Assembly (NCBI GenBank): GCA_016218765.1
Contig: JACRCZ010000137.1
Coordinates: 1 to 51,037, forward strand
Reading direction: 5' to 3'
From: Deltaproteobacteria bacterium
Lineage (GTDB): Bacteria; Myxococcota_A; Polyangia; DRWM01; JAAZOP01
DNA: 51,037 nucleotides
Shown here: positions 24,353-32,600 of the stretch, in pieces
How the letters are laid out: the number at the start of each line of letters is the position of its first letter
How positions within the stretch are numbered: position 1 is the stretch's first letter
Notes under the pieces: model-generated
Databases searched by the model: none
What the model saw: only the letters and a program-made list of their open reading frames with translations
What the model was told of the DNA's origin: nothing
Program-made: the position numbers and the translations under genes

Positions 24353-26452
24353 ATGCTGGCAAGCCGCATGTCGGGCCGTGCGTCGTCGGGACGGGCGCTC
24401 GCGGGGCTGTTCGTCGTCGGGTTGCTGTGCGTGCCGCTGCGGGCGGCGGCGCAGTACGAGATCCCGCAGGAGGCGGTGGTCCGGGTCATCGTCGTCGGGC
24501 AGCTCGCGGAGGAGCTGATCGAGGGGTTTTCGCTGGAGATCGTGGTGCCGGACATCGGTTGGGGGACGGGGACGGTGGTGTCGGAGGACGGTCTCATCCT
24601 GACGGCGCGGCACGTGGTGGAGGGTGCGACGGGGGTGGCGGTGTGGGCGCCGGGGAGTCCCGAGCCGGTGGCGGCGGAGATCGTGTATCTCGACGAGCAG
24701 TGGGACTTCGCGTTCCTGCGGGTGCCGTTGTCGTTTCCGGTGTGGGTGCCGATGCCTGCGGCGGACCAGATCCCTCGGGCGAACGTGGGGGAGGACATCT
24801 GGGCGTTCGGCTATCCGGTGGACGTGAGCGAATCGACGGCGGCGCTGTTCACGGGCACGGTGTCGCGGATCACGAACGACGGGCACTACCAGGTGACGAC
24901 GAACCTCAACGAGGGGATTTCGGGCGGTCCGCTGTTCACGGGCGCCGGGCTGGTGGGGATCGCGGAGTCGTATTTCACGGGGACGCGGGACATCAACTTC
25001 GTGGTGCCGATCGACCCGGTCGTGGGCGCGTACTACGACCAGGTGCTGGCGCTGGGGCTGGACCGGGCCGCGGACGAGCGGATGATGGATCCGGCCTGGG
25101 CGGGGTACCAGCTCTACGCGGCGGAGGCGGCGCGGCTGCTGGTCGGCTTCGAGTCGGGGCAGGAGAGTCTCCTCGACTGGCTGAGCGGGCTGCGCGCCGG
25201 CGGCCACGTGCAGGACCTGATCGGGGCGGCCTCGACGGAGCCGGCGGCGCAGATCGTGCTGGCCGGCTTCCTGTGGGACACGGTGGCGGTCTCGATGTAC
25301 GAGCGCGGGTGCGATTCGTTCGATTGCGTGCCGGACGACGAGTGGCCGCAGCTCGAGCTGGCGGCGGAGCTGGCGTACACCGCGGTGCTGGCCAACCCCA
25401 ACCTGGGGTTCGTGCTGGTGGAGACGGAGGCGGGCGTCGAGCAGCAGCCGTCGATCGTGATCGAGACCTTGAAGCAGTACTACTACTGCCAGTACGTGAA
25501 TCCGAACGACACGAGCCAGTGCGCGAGCGCGGTGACGACGTGCGTGTCGGACTGCGACTGCCCGCGACCGCTCATCTGTTCGGGCGGGGCGTGCGTCGGC
25601 GGGAGCCGGTTCTGCACGTCGAACACCGACTGCTGCTACACCGACGTCTGCCTGGGCGGGCGCTGCTCGGCGCCGACGTCGTTCGTGTGCACGACCGACT
25701 ACGAGTGCGCCTGGCCGCAGATCTGCCAGGGCGGGCAGTGCGTCGCGCCGCTCACCGCGACGCCGACGTACGGCTGCGTGTACCCCAGCGACTGCGGCTA
25801 CGGGTACGCCTGCATCAACGGCTCGTGCCAGGCCGCTCCGCTCGGCGCGACCTGCACGATGGACAAGGAGTGCGAGTACGACCAGATCTGTCGCGAGGGG
25901 TACTGCGACCATCCGGACGACTGGTACGACTGGGACAACCAGCACATCATCCTGGGCGGGGTGACGTTCGCCGGGCCCTTCGGGGAGAACACCGGCGAAG
26001 TTTCCGGCGTGGGGGCCTACTCGTACGAGCGGCGGCTGTTCGGGTGGGCGGCGGCGCGCTGGTTCCATCTGGACATCCTGGCGTGGGTCGACGCGGGGGT
26101 GGCGGGGTGGCCGGCGTATCCCGGGGACAGCTCGGGCCTGCCATTCGACGCGATCGGCTACTATCCGAACTACGCCTTCCTGATGAGCTTCGCGCCCGGG
26201 GTGCGATTCGCGCTGGGAACGGACGTCGGCGTGGTGCTGGAGCTGGGCTATCCCCTGACGCTGGCCGTCGGCGAGGGCCGCGAGTACGCGTCCGAGACGG
26301 TCGCCTTCATCTACGCGGCGTGGGCCATGCGCGTCGGCATGTACGTCTCGGGGGGGACGTGGGTGGGGCTGGAGCTGCGGCAGCTCGCCGCCGACCCGAG
26401 CAACGATCTGGCGCGCAGCTTGTGGATGATCCAGGCCGCCATCGGGTGGTAA
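24353..26452 (+). CDS. Secreted trypsin-like protease fused to Cys-rich and beta-barrel-like domains
   Basis: A 699-residue exported protein with an AAGGAGGG directly before the ATG. A signal peptide ends near RAAAQ. A trypsin/HtrA-like domain follows with His87 (TARHVV), Asp118 (WDFAFLRV) and Ser190 (GISGGPLF), so the catalytic triad looks complete. A helical section (about 230-380) leads to a Cys-rich region (about 395-525; CVSDCDCPRPLICSGGAC, CTTDYECAWPQICQGGQC, CTMDKECEYDQICREGYC) resembling Dickkopf-like modules. The last ~170 residues are amphipathic strands rich in aromatics and Gly, ending in W, compatible with an outer-membrane barrel. The fusion suggests a surface-anchored protease. 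Substrate unknown. Confidence 0.82.
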   Translation: MLASRMSGRASSGRALAGLFVVGLLCVPLRAAAQYEIPQEAVVRVIVVGQLAEELIEGFSLEIVVPDIGWGTGTVVSEDGLILTARHVVEGATGVAVWAPGSPEPVAAEIVYLDEQWDFAFLRVPLSFPVWVPMPAADQIPRANVGEDIWAFGYPVDVSESTAALFTGTVSRITNDGHYQVTTNLNEGISGGPLFTGAGLVGIAESYFTGTRDINFVVPIDPVVGAYYDQVLALGLDRAADERMMDPAWAGYQLYAAEAARLLVGFESGQESLLDWLSGLRAGGHVQDLIGAASTEPAAQIVLAGFLWDTVAVSMYERGCDSFDCVPDDEWPQLELAAELAYTAVLANPNLGFVLVETEAGVEQQPSIVIETLKQYYYCQYVNPNDTSQCASAVTTCVSDCDCPRPLICSGGACVGGSRFCTSNTDCCYTDVCLGGRCSAPTSFVCTTDYECAWPQICQGGQCVAPLTATPTYGCVYPSDCGYGYACINGSCQAAPLGATCTMDKECEYDQICREGYCDHPDDWYDWDNQHIILGGVTFAGPFGENTGEVSGVGAYSYERRLFGWAAARWFHLDILAWVDAGVAGWPAYPGDSSGLPFDAIGYYPNYAFLMSFAPGVRFALGTDVGVVLELGYPLTLAVGEGREYASETVAFIYAAWAMRVGMYVSGGTWVGLELRQLAADPSNDLARSLWMIQAAIGW

Positions 26453-26466
26453 AGGGCGGGGCGGGG

Positions 26467-26500
26467 GCGTTTTTCGTCTTTCGTTCTACGTTCTTCGTTG
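26467..26500. repeat. TTCGTCT/TTCGTTC heptamer array (family H2)
   Basis: Starts GCGTTTTTCGTC and continues with 7-nt units TTCGTTC, TACGTTC, TTCGTTG, shortly after the stop of the protease gene. Other copies lie at 28103-28138, 28809-28842 and 40192-40230. Confidence 0.85.
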
Positions 26501-26508
26501 GGGAAGGG

Positions 26509-26588
26509 AACAGGCAACAGGAGACGGGCAACCGGCAACGGGCGATGATCATTGCCGGCTGCCGGTTGCCTGTGGCCGGTTGCCTGTT
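26509..26588. repeat. Inverted CAACAGG/CAACGGG heptamer array (family H1)
   Basis: The left arm begins AACAGGCAACAGG and runs to about 26543; the right arm ends GGCCGGTTGCCTGTT at 26588. The arms are imperfect inverted complements of about 30 nt around a centre GATGATCATT, so this could form a long hairpin. It fills the gap between the protease and dacB genes. Single-armed copies are at 2552-2603 and 46332-46382; the latter shares the GGGCGATGATCA boundary. Confidence 0.85.
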
Positions 26589-26623
26589 GGTGCGGTCCGG
26601 GGTTCGGACCCGGGAGGTAGGGG

Positions 26624-28102
26624 ATGCGACGTGCGTGGGTGGGAGGCGTGCTCGTCGTCGTGGCGGCGGTGGTCGTCGCGGTGGCGCCGGTACAGGGGCA
26701 GGGCGAGACCGGCCGGGCCGCGCGGGAACGGCTGAACGGGGAGCTCGCGGCGGTCGTGCGCGACGCCGACTGGGGCGAGGCGGGGCGAGCCCAGGTGAAG
26801 GTCGGCGTCGCGGTCGTCGACCTGGCGAGCGGGGATACGATCTACGAGACGGACGCGGAGCGGGCGCTGAACCCGGCGTCGAACGCGAAGCTGCTGGTCA
26901 TGGCGGCGGCGCTGGGGATCCTGGGGGCGGAGTTCACGATCACCACGTCGCTGCTGGGCGACGTCGAGGGCGACACGGTGCAGGGCGACGTCGTCTTGCG
27001 CGGGCGGGGCGACCCGACGCTGGTCGCGGCGGATCTGTGGCAGATGGCGCGCGACATGCGGGCGCAGGGCATCGTCCGCGTGAGCGGCGGGATCGCGATC
27101 GACGATTCGTATTTCGGCGACGGCCCGCTGCCGTACGCGTTCGACTCGCAGCCGAACGAGGACAACGAATTCCGTGCGCCGGTGGGCGCGGCGAGCATCG
27201 ATGCGGACGCGATCGCCGTGTGGATCGGGCCCGGGGCGGCGGCAGGGGAGCCGGCCGGCGTCTGGGCCTGGCCGGAGGGGTTCCTCGACCTGGACAACGA
27301 GGCATTGACCAACGCGGGCGAAGGCAATTCGCTCGCCCTGTACGCGTCGGCCGGTGTCGATGGCCGCACGGCGGCGCGCGTCTGGGGGCGGATCGGGTTC
27401 GGCGCGGCGTGGGCGTCGTATCCGCGGCGCATCGACGACCCGCTCACCTATGCGGGGATGATGCTGCGCGAGGCGTTGCGTTCGGCGGGGGTCGCGGTCG
27501 AAGGCGAGTCCGTCGTGCGCGGGGCGGCGCCGGAGGGTGCGGCGACGCTGGCGAGGCACGTCTCGGACCCGCTGGGCTCGTGGTTGTGGAAGCTGGGCAA
27601 AGAGTCGAGCAACTACCACGCGGAGCAGGCGCTGCGCATCGTCGGGGCGGAGCGCAAGGGCTCGCCGGGCACGGCGGAGAAGGGGTCCGAGGCGGTTGCC
27701 GAGCTGTTGGCCGAGTGGGGGGTTGCGGCGGACGGGCTCGTGCTGCGCAACGGCTCGGGTCTGTTCACGGCGGACGAGGTGTCGCCGCGGACGCTGGCGG
27801 CGTTGTTGCGTGCGGTGTACCTGGACGCGACGCTTCGTCCCGATTTCCTGGCGGCGCTGGCGGTGGCGGGGCGGGACGGGACGTTGGCGAACCGGCTGCG
27901 CGGGGCATCGACGAGGGGCCTGGTGCGGGCAAAGACGGGTACGCTTGCGGCGGTGTCGGCGTTGTCGGGCTACGTGCTTTCCCCGGACGGTCGTGCGGGG
28001 TATGCGTTCAGCGTGCTGGTGAACGACACGTGTGGGAGGACGGGGGTGGCCCGCGAGGTCCAGGACGCGATCGTTCGGCTTCTCGCCGATGAGTTGAGGT
28101 AG
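26624..28102 (+). CDS. dacB: D-alanyl-D-alanine carboxypeptidase/endopeptidase, PBP4 type (S13)
   Basis: A 492-residue exported penicillin-binding protein that trims peptidoglycan peptides in the periplasm. The signal peptide ends near VQGQG. The active-site motifs are intact: SNAK (Ser86, Lys89), SSN in KESSNYHAE and KTG in RAKTGTL. Size and the long insert between the first two motifs match the S13/PBP4 family. GGGAGGTAGGGG precedes the ATG. Its TAG stop is followed immediately by the GGCGTTTTTCGTC repeat that forms one side of the S23 cassette. Confidence 0.92.
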   Translation: MRRAWVGGVLVVVAAVVVAVAPVQGQGETGRAARERLNGELAAVVRDADWGEAGRAQVKVGVAVVDLASGDTIYETDAERALNPASNAKLLVMAAALGILGAEFTITTSLLGDVEGDTVQGDVVLRGRGDPTLVAADLWQMARDMRAQGIVRVSGGIAIDDSYFGDGPLPYAFDSQPNEDNEFRAPVGAASIDADAIAVWIGPGAAAGEPAGVWAWPEGFLDLDNEALTNAGEGNSLALYASAGVDGRTAARVWGRIGFGAAWASYPRRIDDPLTYAGMMLREALRSAGVAVEGESVVRGAAPEGAATLARHVSDPLGSWLWKLGKESSNYHAEQALRIVGAERKGSPGTAEKGSEAVAELLAEWGVAADGLVLRNGSGLFTADEVSPRTLAALLRAVYLDATLRPDFLAALAVAGRDGTLANRLRGASTRGLVRAKTGTLAAVSALSGYVLSPDGRAGYAFSVLVNDTCGRTGVAREVQDAIVRLLADELR

Positions 28103-28138
28103 GGCGTTTTTCGTCTTTCGTTCTTCGTCTTTCGTTCC
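28103..28138. repeat. H2 heptamer array, left arm flanking the S23-type gene
   Basis: GGCGTTTTTCGTC followed by TTTCGTTC/TTCGTCT units, starting at the base after the dacB stop codon. It is the inverted partner of 28809-28842; 29 or more of the ~35 positions match when that array is read on the minus strand. Confidence 0.88.
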
Positions 28139-28177
28139 GGAAAGGAAAGGGGATGCTTCGCACGCCGGGGTGGTCCT

Positions 28178-28594
28178 TCATGTCGGTGTGCCGGGGGACG
28201 GGGCATCGTGTCGCGCGAGCGGGGAAACAGCCTTGTCGGTCTTGCCGGCGACTCGATCGTGGAGGCGGTGGAGCATGCGGCGCAGGTGGTCGGCCCGGTC
28301 GGTCAGCGGGTCGGCGACAGGCGCAGGCAGGAAGCTCAGCCCGCGAGCGACGAGCAGGTGGGAGAGAGTCTCGGCCGCCTCCTTCTCCGCGATGTTCAGG
28401 ATGCGCAGGAAGTCAGGACGCGAACGCGAAGCGGAGGCTTCAGCGATGTTGGCCATGACGGAGATGGAAGAGGATCGGATCTGGGCGGTCAGGCCGTATC
28501 GTTCCTCGGGGGGAAACGGCCGCGTAACCCGGTAGATGTCCATGGTGAGGCGATGCGCCGCTTGCCAGACCCGGAGCTTGGTGAACGATTGCAT
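28178..28594 (-). CDS. Four-helix bundle protein (S23 / 23S rRNA intervening-sequence type)
   Basis: About 138 residues. The sequence opens MQSFTKLRVWQAAHRLTMDIY and contains FPPEERYGLTAQIRSSSISVMANIAE and FLRILNIAEKEAAETLSHL, the hallmark of the IVP/S23 four-helix-bundle family first seen inside 23S rRNA intervening sequences and related to the Avd accessory protein of retroelements. No rRNA is near, so this is a free-standing member. The start at 28594 matches the family; no strong ribosome site is visible. The gene is alone between inverted H2 heptamer arrays at 28103-28138 and 28809-28842, which touch the stop codons of the two flanking genes. Confidence 0.87.
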   Translation of the reverse strand: MQSFTKLRVWQAAHRLTMDIYRVTRPFPPEERYGLTAQIRSSSISVMANIAEASASRSRPDFLRILNIAEKEAAETLSHLLVARGLSFLPAPVADPLTDRADHLRRMLHRLHDRVAGKTDKAVSPLARHDAPSPGTPT

Positions 28595-28808
28595 GGTCAA
28601 GATGTCGCGCAGAAGCCAACGATCGTTGCGCCGCAAGCGGCCGCGAGCGTCGGACCGAGGTTCCGAACGTCGTCAACCGAAGAGCTTGTCGAACAGCGAA
28701 CCATCGTGCTGGTGCAGGCGTTCTGGCGCCCGTTGCGCGCCACTCAGACGTTGGGAAGCGGAGCGCTCCGGGGCGGGCGGCAGCCGGCGATGAGAAAGAC
28801 GAGGTCCC
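28595..28808. other. Gene-free stretch inside the S23 cassette
   Basis: About 210 bp between the S23-type start and the right H2 arm. I see no convincing gene, promoter or hairpin. It would hold the leader of the S23 gene and could include the recognition sequence of a mobile cassette. Confidence 0.4.
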
Positions 28809-28842
28809 GACGAAAAACGAAGAACGAAATACGAAGAACGCC
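28809..28842. repeat. H2 heptamer array, right arm flanking the S23-type gene
   Basis: Read on the minus strand it begins GGCGTTCTTCGTATTTCG immediately after the TAG stop of the acyl-CoA synthetase gene. It is the inverted counterpart of 28103-28138. Confidence 0.88.
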
Positions 28843-30627
28843 CTACTTCTTCTGGGCCTTGAGCGCCTTGGTCCGCTCCTGCCAGAGCGGGTCCTCTTCC
28901 TGGAGGACGCGGCGGAGGATCTTGCCGACCATGGTCTTGGGCAGCTCGTCCTTGAACTCGATGAGCTTGGGCTGCTTGTAGTGGGTCAGGTTCTTCTGAC
29001 ACCAGGCGATCATCTCTTCCGGGGTGATCTTGCCCTTGAACTCGGGGCGCAGGACGACCCAGGCCTTGATGATCTCGCCGGTCTCCGGATCGGGGATGCC
29101 GGCCACGGCGACCTCGCTGGCCGCCTCGTGCCCGCCGACCAGCTCCTCGACCTCCTTGGGGAAGACGCTGTAGCCCTTGTACTTGATGAGCTGCTTCTTG
29201 CGGTCGCAGATGGTGACCAGGCCGTGCTCGTCGAAGTAGCCGATGTCGCCGGTGAACATCCACTTCTTGCCGTCGAGCTCGCGGATGTGGTCCTTGGTCT
29301 CCTCGGGCTGGTTCAGGTAGCCCTTCATGACCTGGGGGCCGGCGACGATGAGCTCGCCGGCCTGGTCGGGGCCGACGCCCATCTCCTTGGTGCCGGTCTC
29401 GGTGTCGAGGATGCGCCAATCGGTGCCGGGGAAGGGGTAGCCGATGATGCCGAGCCGCCGCTCGCCCCAGAAGATGCCGCCGGAGACGACCGGCGAGGTC
29501 TCCGTGAGGCCGAAGCCCTCGACGAGCTTCGCGCCGGTGATGCGCTCGAACGCTTCCTGGACCGGGCGGTGCAGCGGTCCGGCGCCGGAGACGCAGAGGT
29601 CGAGCTTGCCGGTGATCTTCGGCCGGTCCGATTCGGGAAGGCTTTCGAAGTGGTCGGTGATCTTCTTGAACAGGATCTCCGCGCCGCAGAAGTAGGTGGC
29701 GCCCGGGGTGCCGAGCTTGACGATGGTGTCGAGCAGCTCGCCCATGGGCGGGGGTTTGGGGAAGAGCATCATCCAGCCGCCGTAGCTGAAGGAGATGTTC
29801 ATGACGCAGGTCCTGGCGAAGGAGTGGAAGAGGGGGAGGACGCCGACGGAGCAGGCGCCGGCCTTGACCTTGAAGAGCCAGGCGCGGGCCTGTGCGGCGT
29901 TGGAGACGACGTTGAAGTGGGTGAGGACGGCGGCCTTGGGGACGCCGGTGGTGCCGCCGGTCATGATGTAGGTGGCGGCGTCCTCCATGGGGTTGATGTC
30001 GACCTCCGGGACGTTCTTCTCGGTCTTGAGGAGGTCGTTGAACTGGAGGGCGTCGGCGGGGACGGGGCCGGTGGGGATCTTCTTCAGCAGCTTGCCGAGG
30101 AACTTCTTGATCGGGGAGAGCCCGGCCAGGTCGACGATGTTGGTGGCGATGATGGTGCGCACGGGGGACTTGTCGCGGATGGGGGCGACCTGGCCCTCGT
30201 AGAGCGCGTCCAGGACGATGAGGGTCTTGGCGTTGACGGTCTTGAGCTGGTGGAGGATCTCCATCGGCTTGTAGGTCGGGTTGATGCCGGAAGGGATGGC
30301 GCCGATGGAGGCGGCGGCGTAGTAGGCGACGACGTACTGGAAGGAGTTGGGGAGGAGGAGGGAGACGACGTCGCCCTTCTTGACGCCGAGCTTGTGGAGG
30401 GCGGTGGCGAAGCGGTCGATCTTGTCGTCGAGCTCGCGATAGGTCATGAAGGCGCCGAGGAACCAGACCGCGTTGTGGTCGGGGTACTGGGCGACGGCTT
30501 CCTTGTACATCTGGCGCAGGGTCTTGGCGGGGAACTCCATGTTGCGCGGAACCTCGTCCGGCCAACCCGCCGCCTTCTGAAGCCAGGGTTTGCTCTCATC
30601 GACGTGGAAGGGATTGCTCGTAGCCAC
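28843..30627 (-). CDS. Long-chain acyl-CoA synthetase (AMP-forming)
   Basis: A 594-residue member of the ANL superfamily. It activates fatty acids as acyl-AMP and then CoA thioesters. The phosphate-binding loop is YIMTGGTTGVPKAAVLTH, the A5 motif is EGFGLTETSP, the hinge region reads WMFTGDIGYFDEHG and DRKKQLIKYKGY, and the C-terminal catalytic lysine is in LPKTMVGKILRR. The GTG start is chosen for GGAGGTGCCAC directly upstream; upstream in-frame ATG codons lie in repeat sequence. It stands alone, divergent from the RNase J gene. FadD-like is the best label; substrate chain length cannot be told. Confidence 0.9.
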   Translation of the reverse strand: MATSNPFHVDESKPWLQKAAGWPDEVPRNMEFPAKTLRQMYKEAVAQYPDHNAVWFLGAFMTYRELDDKIDRFATALHKLGVKKGDVVSLLLPNSFQYVVAYYAAASIGAIPSGINPTYKPMEILHQLKTVNAKTLIVLDALYEGQVAPIRDKSPVRTIIATNIVDLAGLSPIKKFLGKLLKKIPTGPVPADALQFNDLLKTEKNVPEVDINPMEDAATYIMTGGTTGVPKAAVLTHFNVVSNAAQARAWLFKVKAGACSVGVLPLFHSFARTCVMNISFSYGGWMMLFPKPPPMGELLDTIVKLGTPGATYFCGAEILFKKITDHFESLPESDRPKITGKLDLCVSGAGPLHRPVQEAFERITGAKLVEGFGLTETSPVVSGGIFWGERRLGIIGYPFPGTDWRILDTETGTKEMGVGPDQAGELIVAGPQVMKGYLNQPEETKDHIRELDGKKWMFTGDIGYFDEHGLVTICDRKKQLIKYKGYSVFPKEVEELVGGHEAASEVAVAGIPDPETGEIIKAWVVLRPEFKGKITPEEMIAWCQKNLTHYKQPKLIEFKDELPKTMVGKILRRVLQEEDPLWQERTKALKAQKK

Positions 30628-30707
30628 GTGGCACCTCCAGGATGTCGTCGGTTTGCGCGGTCCCCCTCGGACCCCGCCCGAGGCGCATCCTGCACGAAGC
30701 GCGGATT

Positions 30708-30795
30708 TCACGCAAGGGGCGCCAGGTGGCGAAGGACGCCAAGGGGGGAAGTTCACGCAAAGGGCGCAAAGGGACGCAAAGGGCGCAAAGGGGGA
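30708..30795. repeat. CGCAAAG nonamer array (family N1)
   Basis: Degenerate units (ACGCAAGG, GCGCCAGG, ACGCCAAGG) lead into a GGGAAGTTCACGCAAAG leader and four clear CGCAAAGGG units ending in GGGGGAAAGGG. It occupies much of the 225-bp gap between the acyl-CoA synthetase and RNase J genes. Confidence 0.85.
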
Positions 30796-30815
30796 AAGGG
30801 TGGGGAATTTTCCGC

Positions 30816-30844
30816 GTGACGGGCGGGATGGAGGGGACTATCGT
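30816..30844 (+). promoter_or_regulatory. Promoter placing the RNase J start close to the transcription start
   Basis: GTGACG (30816-30821) and TATCGT (30839-30844) are 17 nt apart. Only 8 nt separate the -10 box from the GTG start codon at 30853, which predicts a leaderless or nearly leaderless mRNA. Confidence 0.45.
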
Positions 30845-30852
30845 CCTGGGTC

Positions 30853-32598
30853 GTGGCGATACGCTTGGTGCCCTTGGGGGGCCTTGGCGAAGTCGGGATG
30901 AACGCCCTCGTCCTGGAGGACGGGGACGACGCCGTGCTCCTGGACTGCGGCATCATGTTTCCGGAGGAGGAGGTGGGCATCGATGTGGTGCACGCCGACT
31001 TCTCGTACGCGGTGGGGTTGGGGCAGCGGCTGCGTGCCGTGGTGTTGACGCACGGGCACGAGGACCACATCGGTGCGATCCCGTTCCTGCTGGCGCGGAC
31101 GAAGGTGCCGGTGTACGGCCCGGCGTTCGCGCTGGAGCTGGTGCGGGCGCGGCTGACGGAGCACTCGCTGGGGTTCGTGCCCGATCTGCGGGTGATCAAG
31201 CCGCGGGAGCCGTTCTTCGCGGGGTCGCTGGAGATCGAGCCGATCCGGGTGACGCATTCCATTCCGGACGCGGTGGCGCTGGCGATCCGCACCTCGATCG
31301 GCACGGTGGTGCACACGGGCGACTTCAAGGTCGACCTGAACCCGCCCGACGGCCGTCATTTCGACCTGCAGCGCCTGTCGGAGTACGGCGCCGCGGGCGT
31401 GACGCTGCTCCTGTCCGACTCGACGAACATCGGGCTGGAGGGCATCACGCGGGGCGAGCGCGCGGTGGCGGACGAGCTGGACCGGACGATCCAGGAGGCC
31501 GGGTCGGGCCGGGTGTTCGTGGCGGCGTTCTCCTCGAACGTGCAGCGGCTGCAGACGGTGGTGGAGTGTGCGGAGCGTCACGGGCGGAACATCGTCCTGG
31601 CGGGTCGTTCGGTGTGGCGGCACGTGGCGGCGGCGACCGGGCTCGGGTTGTTCCGGCTGCCGGCCGAGCGGCTGGTGGCGCCGGAGCGCTCGGGTGAGGT
31701 TCCGCGCGAGCGGCTCCTGGTGATCGTGTCGGGGACGCAGGGCGAGCCGCGGTCCGGGCTGGCGCGGCTGTCGTTGGGGGAGCACCGTCATCTGCGGGTG
31801 GAGCCCGGGGATCTGGTGGTGTTGACCAGCCGGCACATTCCCGGCAACGAGATGGCCATCGCGCGGATGATCGACAACCTGGCGCGGCTGGGCGCCCGCG
31901 TCGTGCACGTGGGCAACCGGCCGCTGATCCACGCCTCGGGGCACGCGCACCGCGAGGAGCAGAAGCTGATGATCCAGCTCGTGCGCCCGCGGTTCTTCAT
32001 CCCGGTGCACGGCACGTACCAGCACCTCTTCGACCATGCGCGGCTGGCGCGGGAGATGGGGATCTCGGCGACGATGCTGCTCGAGGACGGCCAGGTCGCG
32101 GTGATCGACGAGGACGGCATGTCGCTGGGCGAGAGCGTGGCGGTGGAGCGCGTGCACCGGGACGGGCTGGCCGGGGTGAACCCCGAGGTGTTGCGGCAGC
32201 GGCGGGCGCTGGCGGACGGCGGGCTGGTGAACGTGTTCATCGTGCTGGACCGCGACTTCCGGCTGCTGGCCGAGCCGCGGGTGATCTGCTGCGGGGTGCT
32301 GCCGGAGGACGACCTGGAGGTCGTGATGCCGGCGGCCTCGCGGCGGCTGCGCGAGGAGATCGACGCGGCGCCGGAAGGGGTGCGCTCGCAGCCGGACGAG
32401 CTGCGCGAGCGTTGCCGGCGCGCGACGCGGCGGTTCTTCGACGAGGCGGTGGGCCGCCGGCCGATCGTGCTGGTGAATCTCACGGTCGTGGCGGACCGCA
32501 CGCGCGTCTCGGTGACGCACCCCTGCAATCCGCCGCGGGAGCCGTCGGGCGGGCCGGAGGAGCCGAGCGTGGACGTGGGCGACGGGGGGAAGGATTAG
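30853..32598 (+). CDS. rnj: Ribonuclease J
   Basis: A 581-residue metallo-beta-lactamase/beta-CASP nuclease that degrades and matures RNA in the cytoplasm. It opens with IRLVPLGGLGEVGMN, has the metal motif THGHEDH (His67, His69, Asp71, His72), DSTNIGLEG, the beta-CASP segments (AFSSNVQRLQ, VSGTQGEPRSGL) and the conserved histidine in VHGTYQHL. The C-terminal domain is complete. There is no good ribosome-binding site, and a promoter sits just upstream, so translation from a leaderless GTG is likely. The dCMP deaminase gene follows after 2 nt. Confidence 0.93.
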   Translation: MAIRLVPLGGLGEVGMNALVLEDGDDAVLLDCGIMFPEEEVGIDVVHADFSYAVGLGQRLRAVVLTHGHEDHIGAIPFLLARTKVPVYGPAFALELVRARLTEHSLGFVPDLRVIKPREPFFAGSLEIEPIRVTHSIPDAVALAIRTSIGTVVHTGDFKVDLNPPDGRHFDLQRLSEYGAAGVTLLLSDSTNIGLEGITRGERAVADELDRTIQEAGSGRVFVAAFSSNVQRLQTVVECAERHGRNIVLAGRSVWRHVAAATGLGLFRLPAERLVAPERSGEVPRERLLVIVSGTQGEPRSGLARLSLGEHRHLRVEPGDLVVLTSRHIPGNEMAIARMIDNLARLGARVVHVGNRPLIHASGHAHREEQKLMIQLVRPRFFIPVHGTYQHLFDHARLAREMGISATMLLEDGQVAVIDEDGMSLGESVAVERVHRDGLAGVNPEVLRQRRALADGGLVNVFIVLDRDFRLLAEPRVICCGVLPEDDLEVVMPAASRRLREEIDAAPEGVRSQPDELRERCRRATRRFFDEAVGRRPIVLVNLTVVADRTRVSVTHPCNPPREPSGGPEEPSVDVGDGGKD

Positions 32599-32600
32599 GG

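Noticed and set aside
28178..28594. 23S rRNA intervening sequence
   Set aside because: The gene belongs to the IVP/S23 family, but no rRNA sequence is present on either side.
28595..28808. Small gene or transposase remnant in the S23 cassette
   Set aside because: No frame shows coding character or a family motif.
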